Part shown: positions 44,336 to 53,577 of the stretch, piece after piece
Layout of the letters: every line of letters starts with the position of its first letter
Numbering within the stretch: position 1 is the first letter of the stretch
The notes under the pieces: generated by a model
Databases searched by the model: none
What the model saw: the letters and a program-made list of their open reading frames with translations, nothing else
Told to the model about the DNA's origin: nothing
NCBI RefSeq assembly: GCF_014697195.1
Contig: NZ_JACJRJ010000021.1
Span: 1-64,000 of the forward strand
Origin: Cylindrospermum sp. FACHB-282
GTDB taxonomy: Bacteria > Cyanobacteriota > Cyanobacteriia > Cyanobacteriales > Nostocaceae
Reading direction: 5' to 3'
Length of the DNA stretch: 64,000 nt
Program-made: the position numbers and the translations under genes

Positions 44336-46447
44336 GTTTCAATCCCTAATAACCCAAGTTGCGGGTAATAGGTAATTGGTGATTAAATCCCAGTTTTCAT
44401 CCTGTTCATCCTTTAATCCTGGACATCCTAATTCTGACAGTTTTCCTAACTAGCAACTTACGTTAATAGGGATTTTGATGAATTGCAACTTGTCATAGCT
44501 ATTTTAGCTACAATATCATGCGAGTTTCAATCCCTAATAGGGATTTTGATGAATTGCAACAGCTTGGAAAAACGACTGGGAAAAAGAGATAGGGGTTTCA
44601 ATCCCTAATAGGGATTTTGATGAATTGCAACCCTAAGGTAATTGTATCGGCTGGTTTTTCCTTGCTGTTTCAATCCCTAATAGGGATTTTGATGAATTGC
44701 AACAAGCGCCACAAGTGGTACTCAGGTGATAATGGGTGAGTTTCAATCCCTAATAGGGATTTTGATGAATTGCAACATAACAACCTTTTAGATGCATTCA
44801 ATACAGGAAGTGTTTCAATCCCTAATAGGGATTTTGATGAATTGCAACAATATGAGGGATTGTTGAGTACGTTCAACCGTCCTTCAGTTTCAATCCCTAA
44901 TAGGGATTTTGATGAATTGCAACTTTGGAATATATTCCCAAAGCACCAGAGGTAACAGTTTCAATCCCTAATAGGGATTTTGATGAATTGCAACGATCCG
45001 CCACTATTAATTCCTCCCATACCTCATACGTTTCAATCCCTAATAGGGATTTTGATGAATTGCAACCCAACTGAAACCGGCCCAAGCTGGGGGCGAGATC
45101 GTTTCAATCCCTAATAGGGATTTTGATGAATTGCAACAATCGCATGTTGTCAGGACTTTGGGGAAGAAAATTGTTTCAATCCCTAATAGGGATTTTGATG
45201 AATTGCAACGTAGACATAACCAAGGTTTACGATCGCTGTCTAAAGTTTCAATCCCTAATAGGGATTTTGATGAATTGCAACGGCGTCGTACCACTAGCGC
45301 GAATTTCCATAGGCAGTTTCAATCCCTAATAGGGATTTTGATGAATTGCAACGTAAATGCACCGGGGCTTCTACTTGTAGCGCCGATGTTGTTTCAATCC
45401 CTAATAGGGATTTTGATGAATTGCAACACGCCAGGGGCTTCATCTTCATTGCAGATTTTGTTTCAATCCCTAATAGGGATTTTGATGAATTGCAACCGAT
45501 ACCCAGCTAATTTAAAAACAGTTTCTAAAGTTTCAATCCCTAATAGGGATTTTGATGAATTGCAACCGATCGCGAACAGTCCATAATTCAGTTTTGGATG
45601 GTTTCAATCCCTAATAGGGATTTTGATGAATTGCAACTTGTACGGAAAATTAACTTATCAGGAAAAAAAATCATGTTTCAATCCCTAATAGGGATTTTGA
45701 TGAATTGCAACATTTACTTTACCTACTTTAGTAACTATCCAACCTTTGGTTTCAATCCCTAATAGGGATTTTGATGAATTGCAACGGAGACTTCCAGGCG
45801 TCCATATCTCTGCACTATCCGGTTTCAATCCCTAATAGGGATTTTGATGAATTGCAACTTCCTTAATTCTCCTTAACTTTTGACTTTTGATTAAGTTTCA
45901 ATCCCTAATAGGGATTTTGATGAATTGCAACAAGGAAGAAGAATTAATAATTGGGGCCATTGTGTTGGTTTCAATCCCTAATAGGGATTTTGATGAATTG
46001 CAACAGTTGTAATTTTCTTTTTCTTTCCGCTACGGTAGCGTTTCAATCCCTAATAGGGATTTTGATGAATTGCAACAATTGAGGTTGATTACTTTGTTCT
46101 ATAAACTGCCCTTGTTTCAATCCCTAATAGGGATTTTGATGAATTGCAACTTTCTTGATAGCAAATCGGATTCTTTCTTGGTGTTGCGTTGGGTTTCAAT
46201 CCCTAATAGGGATTTTGATGAATTGCAACACTAAAGTCTCACCAAGATTGCCGAATAATCCTTGGTTTCAATCCCTAATAGGGATTTTGATGAATTGCAA
46301 CTCCTGGCTTATGATAAACGGTTGGTATCGGTTCAGGTTTCAATCCCTAATAGGGATTTTGATGAATTGCAACGCCCCTTTGATAAAGTTTCTTTTTTGG
46401 AGCGGGTGCAGTTTCAATCCCTAATAGGGATTTTGATGAATTGCAAC
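44336..46447 (-). CRISPR. CRISPR array, 28 repeats, 27 spacers, trailer repeat interrupted
   Basis: The 37-bp repeat begins GTTTCAATCCCTAATAGGGA and ends GATGAATTGCAAC on the plus strand. Intact copies start at 44524, 44595, 44667 and so on to 46411 (27 copies); one more is split by a 114-bp element (parts 44336-44350 and 44465-44489). Spacers are 32-42 nt, all different. On the minus strand the repeat ends ATTGAAAC, the usual crRNA 5' handle, so the array is read right to left, with its leader at 46448-46740. Such repeats occur with type I-D and III systems of Nostocales, but no cas genes are in the window. Confidence 0.97.
44351..44464. mobile_element. Non-autonomous element inserted in the last CRISPR repeat, copy 1
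   Basis: The 114-bp insert begins AACCCAAGTTGCGGG and ends CTAGCAACTTACGTT. Counting one flanking base, the ends are 16-bp imperfect inverted repeats of the form TAACNNAAGTTGCNNG. It is flanked by AAT on both sides and splits a CRISPR repeat after base 15. Removing it and one AAT restores the exact 37-bp repeat. It contains GGTAATA/GGTAATT heptamers and no ORF. A second copy is at 57570-57697. Confidence 0.85.
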
Positions 46448-46740
46448 CGCGCGGGTCTGGAACCCAAGCTATATTTAGTTTTCAAGGTGCAGTTGCGCGA
46501 ATCGATCATAAATATACCATTCCAGAGATCGTTTGAAAAGAGGGGTGAGAATAAAAAACGCTAAAACCCTTATCTATCAAGCATTTCCAGGTTTGCGCGG
46601 ATCGAAATTCAGTAAAAATCCTGGAAACCCTTACGGGAATTGGAATACAGGCACTTTTTTTCGCCATTGATTTTGTACACCTACCCATCCGCGCAAATAA
46701 CGCCCAAAAACCCTTCTAGAAGCGGATTTGCAAAAAAGTT
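46448..46740 (-). promoter_or_regulatory. CRISPR leader
   Basis: The A+T-rich region next to the newest repeat contains AAACCCTT three times (46564, 46625, 46708; plus strand) and an 11-bp inverted pair TTTGCGCGGAT/ATCCGCGCAAA (46592-46602, 46687-46697). No ORF is present. Location and orientation fit a leader, which carries the array promoter and the spacer-acquisition signals. Confidence 0.65.
46511..46539 (-). promoter_or_regulatory. Probable pre-crRNA promoter
   Basis: On the minus strand TTTTCA (46534-46539), a 17-nt spacer and TATATT (46511-46516, preceded by TGG) form a sigma-70-type promoter about 64 bp before the first repeat. Confidence 0.45.
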
Positions 46741-46820
46741 ACTAATAGTTTTTAGATAAGTAAGTAGGCGAAAAGAAATCAAACTATGTTAAGCAAAGTA
46801 AAAAGTATTGAAATTTGCTC

Positions 46821-46912
46821 GTAGTGAGGGCTTTAGCCCTACTTTGTTCGCGTAGCATCTCGTTCGCCGAGCGTCTCCGACAGGAGATAGAGAGGGCTAA
46901 AGCCCTCACTAC
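46821..46912. repeat. 92-bp inverted-repeat element
   Basis: Ends GTAGTGAGGGCTTTAGCCCT and its exact reverse complement enclose about 50 bp with further palindromes. It lies between the CRISPR leader and a coiled-coil gene and looks like a dispersed MITE-like hairpin. Confidence 0.7.
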
Positions 46913-46940
46913 CAACCTTGAATTATTTACGCCCACCTAC

Positions 46941-48020
46941 TTATTTATTCTTCACCTGACTTTTTGCCTGTTCCAAAGCTATTTCTTTAATAGCTTGATA
47001 GGAATTCACATTTGCAGTACCCTCAATTGCCTTAACAGCCAAATCCTGAACTTGCTTAAGTGCAGAATCCAATTGTTTCGAGAGATTGACAAGCCGTGTT
47101 TCCTGATTAGTAATAGTTTGTTCTAGAGATTGCAATCTCTGTTCATAAAAACGCTTTTGTCCTTCCACTTCCTTACCATACAAATCAGATTTTGTCTTGG
47201 CTTGGTAGTGAGCAATCCCTTTACCTTCTTCCGTAGCTTTTTTGATAGCTGCTTCCTTCTCTTTAGGAAAAGCCTCTACCTTAGCTTTAGATTCTTCAAA
47301 TAGCTTTTCTCGTTCAGCAATCACCTTTTCCCGTTCAGCCCAAACTTTCTCTGTTTCTTGTTGAATTTCTTCCAGTTGTTTATATAATCCTTTTTGCTGT
47401 TGTTCGTATTCATCAGCTGCCAATTGGCGCTGGAGTTCTAAATCATATTTATATTCTGCTGTATCCCGTTGCCGAGTTTTGTTAAGCGCTTCATTCCGTT
47501 CTTTAATTGTTCGTTGGTGTTCTTGCTGTTCTTTTTCCCAAGTATTCTTTTGCTCTAAGATTTCTTGAGATAATACTTCATACCGCTGACTATACTCTTC
47601 CTGATAAGCTTTATCATTATCTTCATAAGATTGAATTAGAGTATCTAAGGTATCTCCAGAAATCTCCAAATTATGCAATTGTGCTAATTGCTGAACTTCA
47701 GTTTCTACAGCTTGCCTAATTTCTTCTAATTTAGAAGCTTTAGTAGTTAGCTGTTCCGATAATTCATTAGCTGCACTACCAAAGCCTAACTGAATTTTGG
47801 CTAGACTTTCAATAGTATTATTCATCTTTTGCTGAACGGTAGAAGACTGAGTCATAACTGTTTTTTGTTCTACTTTCGGCTGTTCCTTAGCTACAGGCTG
47901 AGTATCTTTCAGTGCTTGATCAAGTTGAGATTTGAGAGCGGCTTTCTCTTTTGCTAACTCCTCATAAGCCTGAAGAATTTCTACTTTTGTACTTTTATCA
48001 GTTGGTTTTTTCACTGCCAT
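46941..48020 (-). CDS. Coiled-coil-rich protein, LfiB-like
   Basis: The 359-residue protein is almost entirely coiled coil (about 80-330; highly charged, Glu/Lys/Gln-rich, e.g. EEIQQETEKVWAEREKVIAE) with a short N-terminal helix KSTKVEILQAYEELAKEKAALK. It is a paralogue of its downstream neighbour (same opening, same AKIQLGFG/ANELSEQL core). From memory, Anabaena LfiA/LfiB, heteropolymerising filament proteins that keep cell and trichome shape, are adjacent genes divergent from the phosphate two-component genes, the same arrangement as here. The assignment rests on family look and position, so function as a filament is inferred. Confidence 0.65.
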   Translation of the reverse strand: MAVKKPTDKSTKVEILQAYEELAKEKAALKSQLDQALKDTQPVAKEQPKVEQKTVMTQSSTVQQKMNNTIESLAKIQLGFGSAANELSEQLTTKASKLEEIRQAVETEVQQLAQLHNLEISGDTLDTLIQSYEDNDKAYQEEYSQRYEVLSQEILEQKNTWEKEQQEHQRTIKERNEALNKTRQRDTAEYKYDLELQRQLAADEYEQQQKGLYKQLEEIQQETEKVWAEREKVIAEREKLFEESKAKVEAFPKEKEAAIKKATEEGKGIAHYQAKTKSDLYGKEVEGQKRFYEQRLQSLEQTITNQETRLVNLSKQLDSALKQVQDLAVKAIEGTANVNSYQAIKEIALEQAKSQVKNK

Positions 48021-48084
48021 AACAAACCTCGAAAATCCAAAATTAAAAATCTAAATTTTTTTGACCTATTCCCTAGGGGAATAA

Positions 48085-49068
48085 CTATCTAGCGGTAGAA
48101 CTATCAAAGGCTCTCATTGCTAAATCTTGCGCTTGTTTCAATGCGGTTTGTAGTTGAGCAGAAATACCTTCTATTTGTTCAGTTTGTTTCCTAATTGTCT
48201 CTTCCAAAGATTGAACTCTTAATTCATAATTTTGTTTACTAGATTCCCATTCTTTTTCAAACAAATCAGCCTCAATTTTAGCTTTTTGGCTGGTTTCTTT
48301 AATCGCTTCTTCCCTAGCTTTCTTAACTGCTTCTTCTAATTCAGTGGGGAATGCTGCTAATTTTTGTTGATTTTCAGTAAATAATGGTTGGCGTTCGGCA
48401 AGTATCTTTTCTCGTTCTGTCCAGTCTTTATCTTTGTGTTGAGTCTTTTCTAAAATTTCTCTCTCTTGATTGCGCTTTATGCTCTCATAGGCATCTGCAT
48501 TTAGTTTGCTAGCAGTTTCTAATTTATATTGATATTCTTCTTGTTCTTGCTGACGTTCTTTGGTTAATAACTCATTATATATTTGCAGTTTTTCTTCATA
48601 TTCGGCTTGTTCTTTTTGCCACTCTTTTCGCCTAATTGTGAGTTCTTTTTCTAGTGCTTCCCGCTTGTTAGCAGTATCTTGTTCAAGGATTTTTAACTTT
48701 TCTTGATGCTCTTGAGTTAAGATATCTAAAGTATCGGCGACAATTCTGATTTTTTGAAGTTCTTGCAGGCGTTGAGTTTCAACTTCTATAGCCTGGAGTA
48801 GTTCATCTAATTTGGAGTTTTCTTTAGCTAATTTTTCTGATAAGGCATTGACAATGCTGCCAAATTCCAATTGCAAATCAGCTAAACCTTTAACAATACT
48901 ATCAACAGTGTAGGTAGAGGCTGCTGCTAGAATTTCTTGGTTTTTTAGTTTATCTGCTTCTTCTTGTTTGGTAGCTATTTTTGAGTCTAGTTTTTTTCTT
49001 TCGGCGCGAATTTGTTGAAATGCTTGTAATAGTTGTTGTTTGCTGTCTTTGACTGCAATTGTAGTCAT
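48085..49068 (-). CDS. Coiled-coil-rich protein, LfiA-like
   Basis: A 327-residue protein with long coiled coils and opening KDSKQQLLQAFQQIRAERKKLDSKI, clearly related to the neighbouring 359-residue protein. Both share a conserved block (LADLQLEFGSIVNALSEKLAKENSKLDELL here) followed by VAETQ/EVETQ-type heptads and ALKQAQDLAMRAF at the C-terminus. The two genes are 64 bp apart on the same strand and probably form an operon. The pair sits divergent from sphR, with 420 bp between. Likely part of a two-component cytoskeletal filament; see the neighbour entry for the basis. Confidence 0.65.
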   Translation of the reverse strand: MTTIAVKDSKQQLLQAFQQIRAERKKLDSKIATKQEEADKLKNQEILAAASTYTVDSIVKGLADLQLEFGSIVNALSEKLAKENSKLDELLQAIEVETQRLQELQKIRIVADTLDILTQEHQEKLKILEQDTANKREALEKELTIRRKEWQKEQAEYEEKLQIYNELLTKERQQEQEEYQYKLETASKLNADAYESIKRNQEREILEKTQHKDKDWTEREKILAERQPLFTENQQKLAAFPTELEEAVKKAREEAIKETSQKAKIEADLFEKEWESSKQNYELRVQSLEETIRKQTEQIEGISAQLQTALKQAQDLAMRAFDSSTAR

Positions 49069-49489
49069 TTTGTAACTCCCTCCAATAGGCTATGATTAAC
49101 CAGATAGTAAGCCATACCAAAAGCTCCCCAATGCAGACATCAGGGTAGCTTTTAAAGCAGCGTTGCTAACACAGTGTAAATACGGAAAATATCAGACACT
49201 TAGATAACTTTGTGGCGACGTTTACCGTCTAGTAAAGTATGTCCTGTTTTGTAACTAGATAGTACCCTTGTACTAAATGAGCATACTCAACAGGTCAACT
49301 CTTGTCAAGATAGAATCACAAGTATTCACAAATAAATCTGCATAGCTCCCAGAAACATAGTGAATGTGATTTCTAATATATTAATTTTGTGATATATATT
49401 ACATATCAGCCATAAAATATCCACAAAATCAGCGTGGATGGACTAACTTCAGATAAAAGTTATCGATACAAGCACATCCCCAAAATTTT
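49069..49489. other. Divergent intergenic region of the coiled-coil pair and sphR
   Basis: 421 bp of A+T-rich DNA must hold both promoters. No clear tandem CTTAACCT-type Pho box could be recognised, and no gene is visible. Confidence 0.5.
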
Positions 49490-50251
49490 ATGTTGTCAAT
49501 GTATGCTAGTGACTTGACCAAGTACTCTACCAGGGCAGATATCGGACAAACGAGCCGAATTCTCGTAGTAGAAGACGATGAACTCATCCGGGAAATGCTA
49601 GTTGTGGCCTTGGAAGAAGAAGGTTATGGCGTCATAGCTGCCCCTGATGGGCGTTCGGCTATAGAATATCTCAAAAGTTGTGAATCAACCAGTGGGGAAT
49701 TGCCTTTTGATTTAGTTCTTCTGGATTTGATGTTACCGCAGATTAATGGACTAGATATTTGCCGCTTGCTGCGTCATCAGGGAAACCCTGTACCAATTTT
49801 GATGCTTAGTGCTAAGGGTAGCGAAACTGACCGTGTTTTGGGTTTAGAGGTAGGTGCAGATGATTACTTAACTAAACCCTTTAGTATGCGGGAATTAGTG
49901 GCTCGGTGTCGGGCACTACTGCGCCGCCAACGTTTAAGCACTTTGCCACAACTACCAGTATTAAATCATAAAGATGTTACTTTAAATACCCAAGAGTGCC
50001 GCGTTTTAGTTCGTGGTCAAGAGGTAAATCTGTCACCTAAAGAGTTCCGCTTGTTGGAACTGTTTATGAGTTATGCTCGCCGGGTATGGTCACGGGAGCA
50101 ATTGTTGGATCAGGTTTGGGGGCCAGATTTTGTTGGGGATAGCAAAACTGTGGATGTTCATATTCGTTGGTTGCGCGAAAAATTAGAGGAAGATCCCAGT
50201 CATCCAGAATATATTGTGACTGTACGGGGTTTTGGCTATCGATTCGGATAA
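49490..50251 (+). CDS. sphR: Phosphate response regulator, PhoB/SphR type
   Basis: The 253-residue OmpR-family regulator has a receiver domain (about 22-140) with EDD, phospho-acceptor Asp79 in LVLLDLMLPQING, switch ML-S and YLTKPFS, and a C-terminal winged helix (about 155-250: LSPKEFRLLELFMSYARRVWSREQLLDQVWG, VDVHIRWLREKLEEDPS). It is followed by a membrane kinase and phoU, which identifies the Pho system; SphR activates phosphatase and phosphate-transport genes under starvation. The gene is not preceded by a recognisable Pho box, so autoregulation cannot be shown. Confidence 0.9.
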   Translation: MLSMYASDLTKYSTRADIGQTSRILVVEDDELIREMLVVALEEEGYGVIAAPDGRSAIEYLKSCESTSGELPFDLVLLDLMLPQINGLDICRLLRHQGNPVPILMLSAKGSETDRVLGLEVGADDYLTKPFSMRELVARCRALLRRQRLSTLPQLPVLNHKDVTLNTQECRVLVRGQEVNLSPKEFRLLELFMSYARRVWSREQLLDQVWGPDFVGDSKTVDVHIRWLREKLEEDPSHPEYIVTVRGFGYRFG

Positions 50252-50305
50252 TGGGTGGGGATAGTTGTTAGTTTTTAGTAGAGACAATAGCAACTAACAA
50301 CTCAA

Positions 50306-51637
50306 ATGTTCTTATTGGGATTTTTTCTGGGTTTGGCGGTAGGTATTGGGTTTTGGGTTTGGCAACAGGTTCAACTTAACCGCTACCTGGGGCGCGTACT
50401 CCAACCGTTGACTGCTCATTCTTATAAGGTGGTATTGCCGCTGATTCCTCACTTGCGGCAGGAAATTGCCATGGTGAAGCAGCAACGGCAAGATTTAGAG
50501 CAATCGCTGCAAACCTACCAAGACCTGCTAGATTTTGCTCCTCTGGGATATTTGCAGGTGGATGAAGAAAGTCAACTGCTGTGGTGCAATCAGCAGTCGC
50601 GGGAAATGTTGCAGTTGCAAAGGTGGCAACGAGGACAGGTGCGCTTGTTACTGGAGTTGGTACGGTCTTATGAGCTTGATCAGTTAATTGAGCAAACTCG
50701 CGATCGCCAAAAGCCCCAAATCCGGGAGTGGGTTTTTCATCCCTCTTGCGAAAATGCCACAGAAATGTTAAGCATGAAATCTGTGACTTTGCGGGCGTCC
50801 AGCTTGCCTTTACCTCAAGGACAAGTGGGAGTATTTCTCGAAAATCGCCAACCTTTGTTGGATATGAATCAAGCGCGCGATCGCTCTTTTTCTGATTTAG
50901 CTCACGAACTGAGAACGCCCCTCACCTCGATTCGTTTGGTTGTAGAAACTCTGCAACACCGCTTGGAACCACCTCTAGATCGCTGGGTTAACCGCCTCAT
51001 GCAGGAAGTTGACCGACTGATTAATTTGGTACAAAGTTGGTTAGAACTGACCCAAATGGAAACTAACCCCACCATGCAATTGCATTTTGAAGCGGTGGAA
51101 GTGCGATCGCTCATTGCATCTGTGTGGGAAAACTTAGAACCATTGGCACAGAGGCAGCATCTAACCCTCAGCTATTCAGAAACAGAAAATCTGTGGATTA
51201 AAGCTGATCGCTTCCGCATTTATCAAGTATTTCTCAACTTGCTAGACAATTGCATCAAATACAGCCCCCCTGATACAACTATTCACATTGAAGCTAAAAT
51301 TATACATATTTCAGATGCTTACCCGGATAATACTAGTTCCCAGCAGATGGAAATTAATATTATTGACTCTGGAGTTGGTTTTTCACCAACAGATTTGCCC
51401 CATATTTTTGAGCGCTTTTATCGGGGAGATCAAGCGCGGACTCGTTCCCCATTACCAGAGAGTAATTCAACAACAGCCATTATTGGTAGTGGTCTAGGTT
51501 TAGCGATCGTCAAACAAATAATTATCGCCCACGGCGGTATAATCAAGGCTATGAACCATCCAGAAACTGGTGGCGCTTGGATGCAAGTCCAACTCCCAAA
51601 AGTTGTGTCAAACACCCCAAGCCAAGACTATAGTTAA
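50306..51637 (+). CDS. sphS: Phosphate sensor histidine kinase, PhoR/SphS type
   Basis: The 443-residue kinase has one N-terminal membrane segment (residues 1-20, FLLGFFLGLAVGIGFWVWQQ), a short PAS-like region (about 70-185), a HisKA domain with phospho-His200 in FSDLAHELRTPLTSIRL, and HATPase_c with LNLLDNCIKYSP, DSGVGF and GSGLGLAIVKQ. This matches SphS/PhoR in lacking a periplasmic domain. It starts 54 bp after sphR and is followed 29 bp later by phoU, so the three form an operon. It phosphorylates SphR when phosphate is low; PhoU and the Pst transporter keep it inactive otherwise. Confidence 0.9.
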   Translation: MFLLGFFLGLAVGIGFWVWQQVQLNRYLGRVLQPLTAHSYKVVLPLIPHLRQEIAMVKQQRQDLEQSLQTYQDLLDFAPLGYLQVDEESQLLWCNQQSREMLQLQRWQRGQVRLLLELVRSYELDQLIEQTRDRQKPQIREWVFHPSCENATEMLSMKSVTLRASSLPLPQGQVGVFLENRQPLLDMNQARDRSFSDLAHELRTPLTSIRLVVETLQHRLEPPLDRWVNRLMQEVDRLINLVQSWLELTQMETNPTMQLHFEAVEVRSLIASVWENLEPLAQRQHLTLSYSETENLWIKADRFRIYQVFLNLLDNCIKYSPPDTTIHIEAKIIHISDAYPDNTSSQQMEINIIDSGVGFSPTDLPHIFERFYRGDQARTRSPLPESNSTTAIIGSGLGLAIVKQIIIAHGGIIKAMNHPETGGAWMQVQLPKVVSNTPSQDYS

Positions 51638-51666
51638 ACAATATATTTACGTTTAAGAATACAAGT

Positions 51667-52335
51667 GTGAAAGCTGTCCTTCATAATCCCAATCCTGACA
51701 GATCCCAGCTAGCACGTGCTATTCGGCGCCTAGAGAGGGATGTATTACGCATGGGAGCTTTGGTAGAACAATCATTTCGCCTCAGTCACCAAGCGTTATT
51801 CGTCCGCGACTTAACAGCAGCTGAGGAGATTCCCCGATTAGATAAAAAAATAGATCGTTTTTATAGACAAATAGAATCAGATTGTACGGCAATTATGACC
51901 CTGCAAGCTCCTACGGCTCAAGATTTGCGCTGCTTGAGTGCTTTTATGCAGCTGGTGCGAGATTTAGAACGGATTGGGGATTACGCTAAGGATTTAGCTA
52001 AGATTGCAATTAAAATATTTCCCTATCCCCCTCATGCTTCTTTGCCAGATATTGCAGTCATGTCTCACCATGCACAGGCAATGTTAGCAACTAGCTTGGT
52101 GGCTTTGGCAGATTTGGATGCCGCCGGCGGACGGGGTTTAAAGCACCTAGACGACACCGTAGACAATGCCTACGATCGCGTTTATCAAACTTTAGCCCAG
52201 CAACGGGATTTTCCTGGGGTGATCGAGCCAATTCTGCTCCTAGCGTTAGCAATTCGTTGTCTGGAACGCATGGCAGATCACGCTACTAATATTGGTCAAC
52301 GAGTGGCATACATCGTTACCGGTCAACGTAATTAA
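51667..52335 (+). CDS. phoU: Phosphate signalling regulator PhoU
   Basis: The 222-residue all-helical protein has two PhoU repeats, each with the metal-cluster acidic motif: RDLERIGDYAKDLA near residue 100 and IRCLERMADHATNIGQRV near the end. PhoU links the Pst transporter to the PhoR/SphS kinase and represses the response when phosphate is plentiful. The GTG start at 51667 is the only reasonable one. Third gene of the sphR-sphS-phoU operon; a GTGCGTTCCCTAACGCAC hairpin with TTTTT (52384-52406) may terminate it. Confidence 0.92.
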   Translation: MKAVLHNPNPDRSQLARAIRRLERDVLRMGALVEQSFRLSHQALFVRDLTAAEEIPRLDKKIDRFYRQIESDCTAIMTLQAPTAQDLRCLSAFMQLVRDLERIGDYAKDLAKIAIKIFPYPPHASLPDIAVMSHHAQAMLATSLVALADLDAAGGRGLKHLDDTVDNAYDRVYQTLAQQRDFPGVIEPILLLALAIRCLERMADHATNIGQRVAYIVTGQRN

Positions 52336-52361
52336 CTAACGAGCCGCCATTAAGGCAGGCT

Positions 52362-52498
52362 CTCTTTACCCATCCTATGTAGTGTGCGTTCCCTAACGCA
52401 CCTTTTTAGCACTTTTAATCACTGCAACCATACCTCATATTTGCTATTTACTCGGTAAGTGTAGCCCGTCGAAGTTGTCAAGGCGTAAGTCCTTTAGA
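52362..52498. repeat. Relative of the 3203-3364 MITE; contains a likely phoU terminator
   Basis: This intergenic block shares CTCTTTAC.CATCCTA, GTGTGCGTTCCCTAACGCAC and the end motif GGCGTAAGTCCT with 3203-3364. Its hairpin GTGCGTT/AACGCAC is followed by CTTTTT and lies 49 bp after phoU, so it could stop that transcript. The following 300 bp before the Crp-family gene contain no gene I can support. Confidence 0.5.
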
Positions 52499-52833
52499 TA
52501 ATAAAAAAATTGGCGTTGCTGATTGAGAATATGAATTTGTTTCGCGCAGAGGCGCAAAGGCTCAAAGCTACGAAGAAAAAGAAGGGTAATTTTGGCATTT
52601 CATACTTTGATTCAGCAACGCCAAAAAATTTCTTAACTAACTCAAATTTCACTAAAAGCTTACCTGCTCTTAAACTTTGCCGATTAAAGTAGATAACTAT
52701 CTAGTCGAATCTGTCTTTGGGGTTAACTTTGCACTGGTATTACATCATCCTGGGTCAATTCAACTAAGGCATACCCCCTCCTGGTGAATTTTCAGGATAC
52801 ATCCGGTAAATTTTCAATCAATCAAACTCTGCA

Positions 52834-53442
52834 ATGACCTATCCCACAAGTCGCGCCCCAAACTCCAATACACTAAGCACCTCAGCCTTAAATGGAAAAT
52901 TGCCCCAACGGCTATTTTCCCGTCGGGAAGTGATTCAGCCAGGGGACGACATACTCTGGCGCGTCGAACGCGGAGTAGTTCGCACCTTAACCTGGAGTGA
53001 AGAAGGAACATTCATCACTTTGGGATATTGGGGAGCAGGGGATTTAATCGGCTATCCCTTGTCCCGAATCAATCCCTACCAAATTGAATGTCTGACAAGC
53101 GTAGAAGTGACCGCTGTCCCACCCCGTCTCTGGGGGCAAGAAGTCAATGCTTTACTATCCCACATTCAACAGGCAGAGGAGCTCTTAAGCGTAGTACACC
53201 GTAAACCTATTTCTCTACGTTTATGGCAGTTTTTGGTATGGTTAGGTGAAAAATTTGGTCGGGATGTGGAACAGGGTAGACTGATTGATTTACATATTAC
53301 TCATCAGGAAATGGCAGAAGTACTAAATACAACTAGGGTAACTATTACAAGGTTACTACACCAGTTTGTAGAAGAAGGTACATTATTACGTCACAAACGT
53401 AGTTTGATTCTGCGTTTACCAAATGCATTAATCAGCCAATAG
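52834..53442 (+). CDS. Crp/Fnr family transcription regulator
   Basis: The 202-residue protein has a double-stranded beta-helix sensor domain (about 22-115; LFSRREVIQPGDDILWRVERGVVRTLTW) without recognisable cyclic-nucleotide or [4Fe-4S] ligands, and a C-terminal HTH (about 148-195; ITHQEMAEVLNTTRVTITRLLHQFVEEG). It most resembles the NtcA-related but cAMP-independent regulators of cyanobacteria. It is transcribed towards the porin gene 118 bp downstream, which is a plausible target. The signal is unknown. Confidence 0.85.
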   Translation: MTYPTSRAPNSNTLSTSALNGKLPQRLFSRREVIQPGDDILWRVERGVVRTLTWSEEGTFITLGYWGAGDLIGYPLSRINPYQIECLTSVEVTAVPPRLWGQEVNALLSHIQQAEELLSVVHRKPISLRLWQFLVWLGEKFGRDVEQGRLIDLHITHQEMAEVLNTTRVTITRLLHQFVEEGTLLRHKRSLILRLPNALISQ

Positions 53443-53458
53443 TTGAAAAATTCAGTTA

Positions 53459-53488
53459 TTGACTTGTGTAAAGTATCGTAAATATTGT
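53459..53488 (+). promoter_or_regulatory. Possible porin promoter
   Basis: TTGACT (53459-53464), an 18-nt spacer and TATTGT (53483-53488) resemble a sigma-70 promoter, overlapping the palindrome ATTGTACAAT, 90 bp before the porin start. Confidence 0.35.
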
Positions 53489-53577
53489 ACAATCTATTCT
53501 GGATATATGTGTAAATTCCCTTAACAAAAGGGACTTGATCATAGTTGAATTAGTCTGGTGTGAGTGAGATTAAAAGC

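Noticed and set aside
44670-46564. Several ORFs on both strands across 44.7-46.6 kb
   Set aside because: They translate the CRISPR repeats (repeating SIPNRDFDELQ or QSLIGILMNCN) and are not genes.
52510-52692. A 60-codon ORF before the Crp-family gene
   Set aside because: Built on a low-complexity, repeat-like stretch (GCGCAGAGGCGCAAAGG) without protein-like features.
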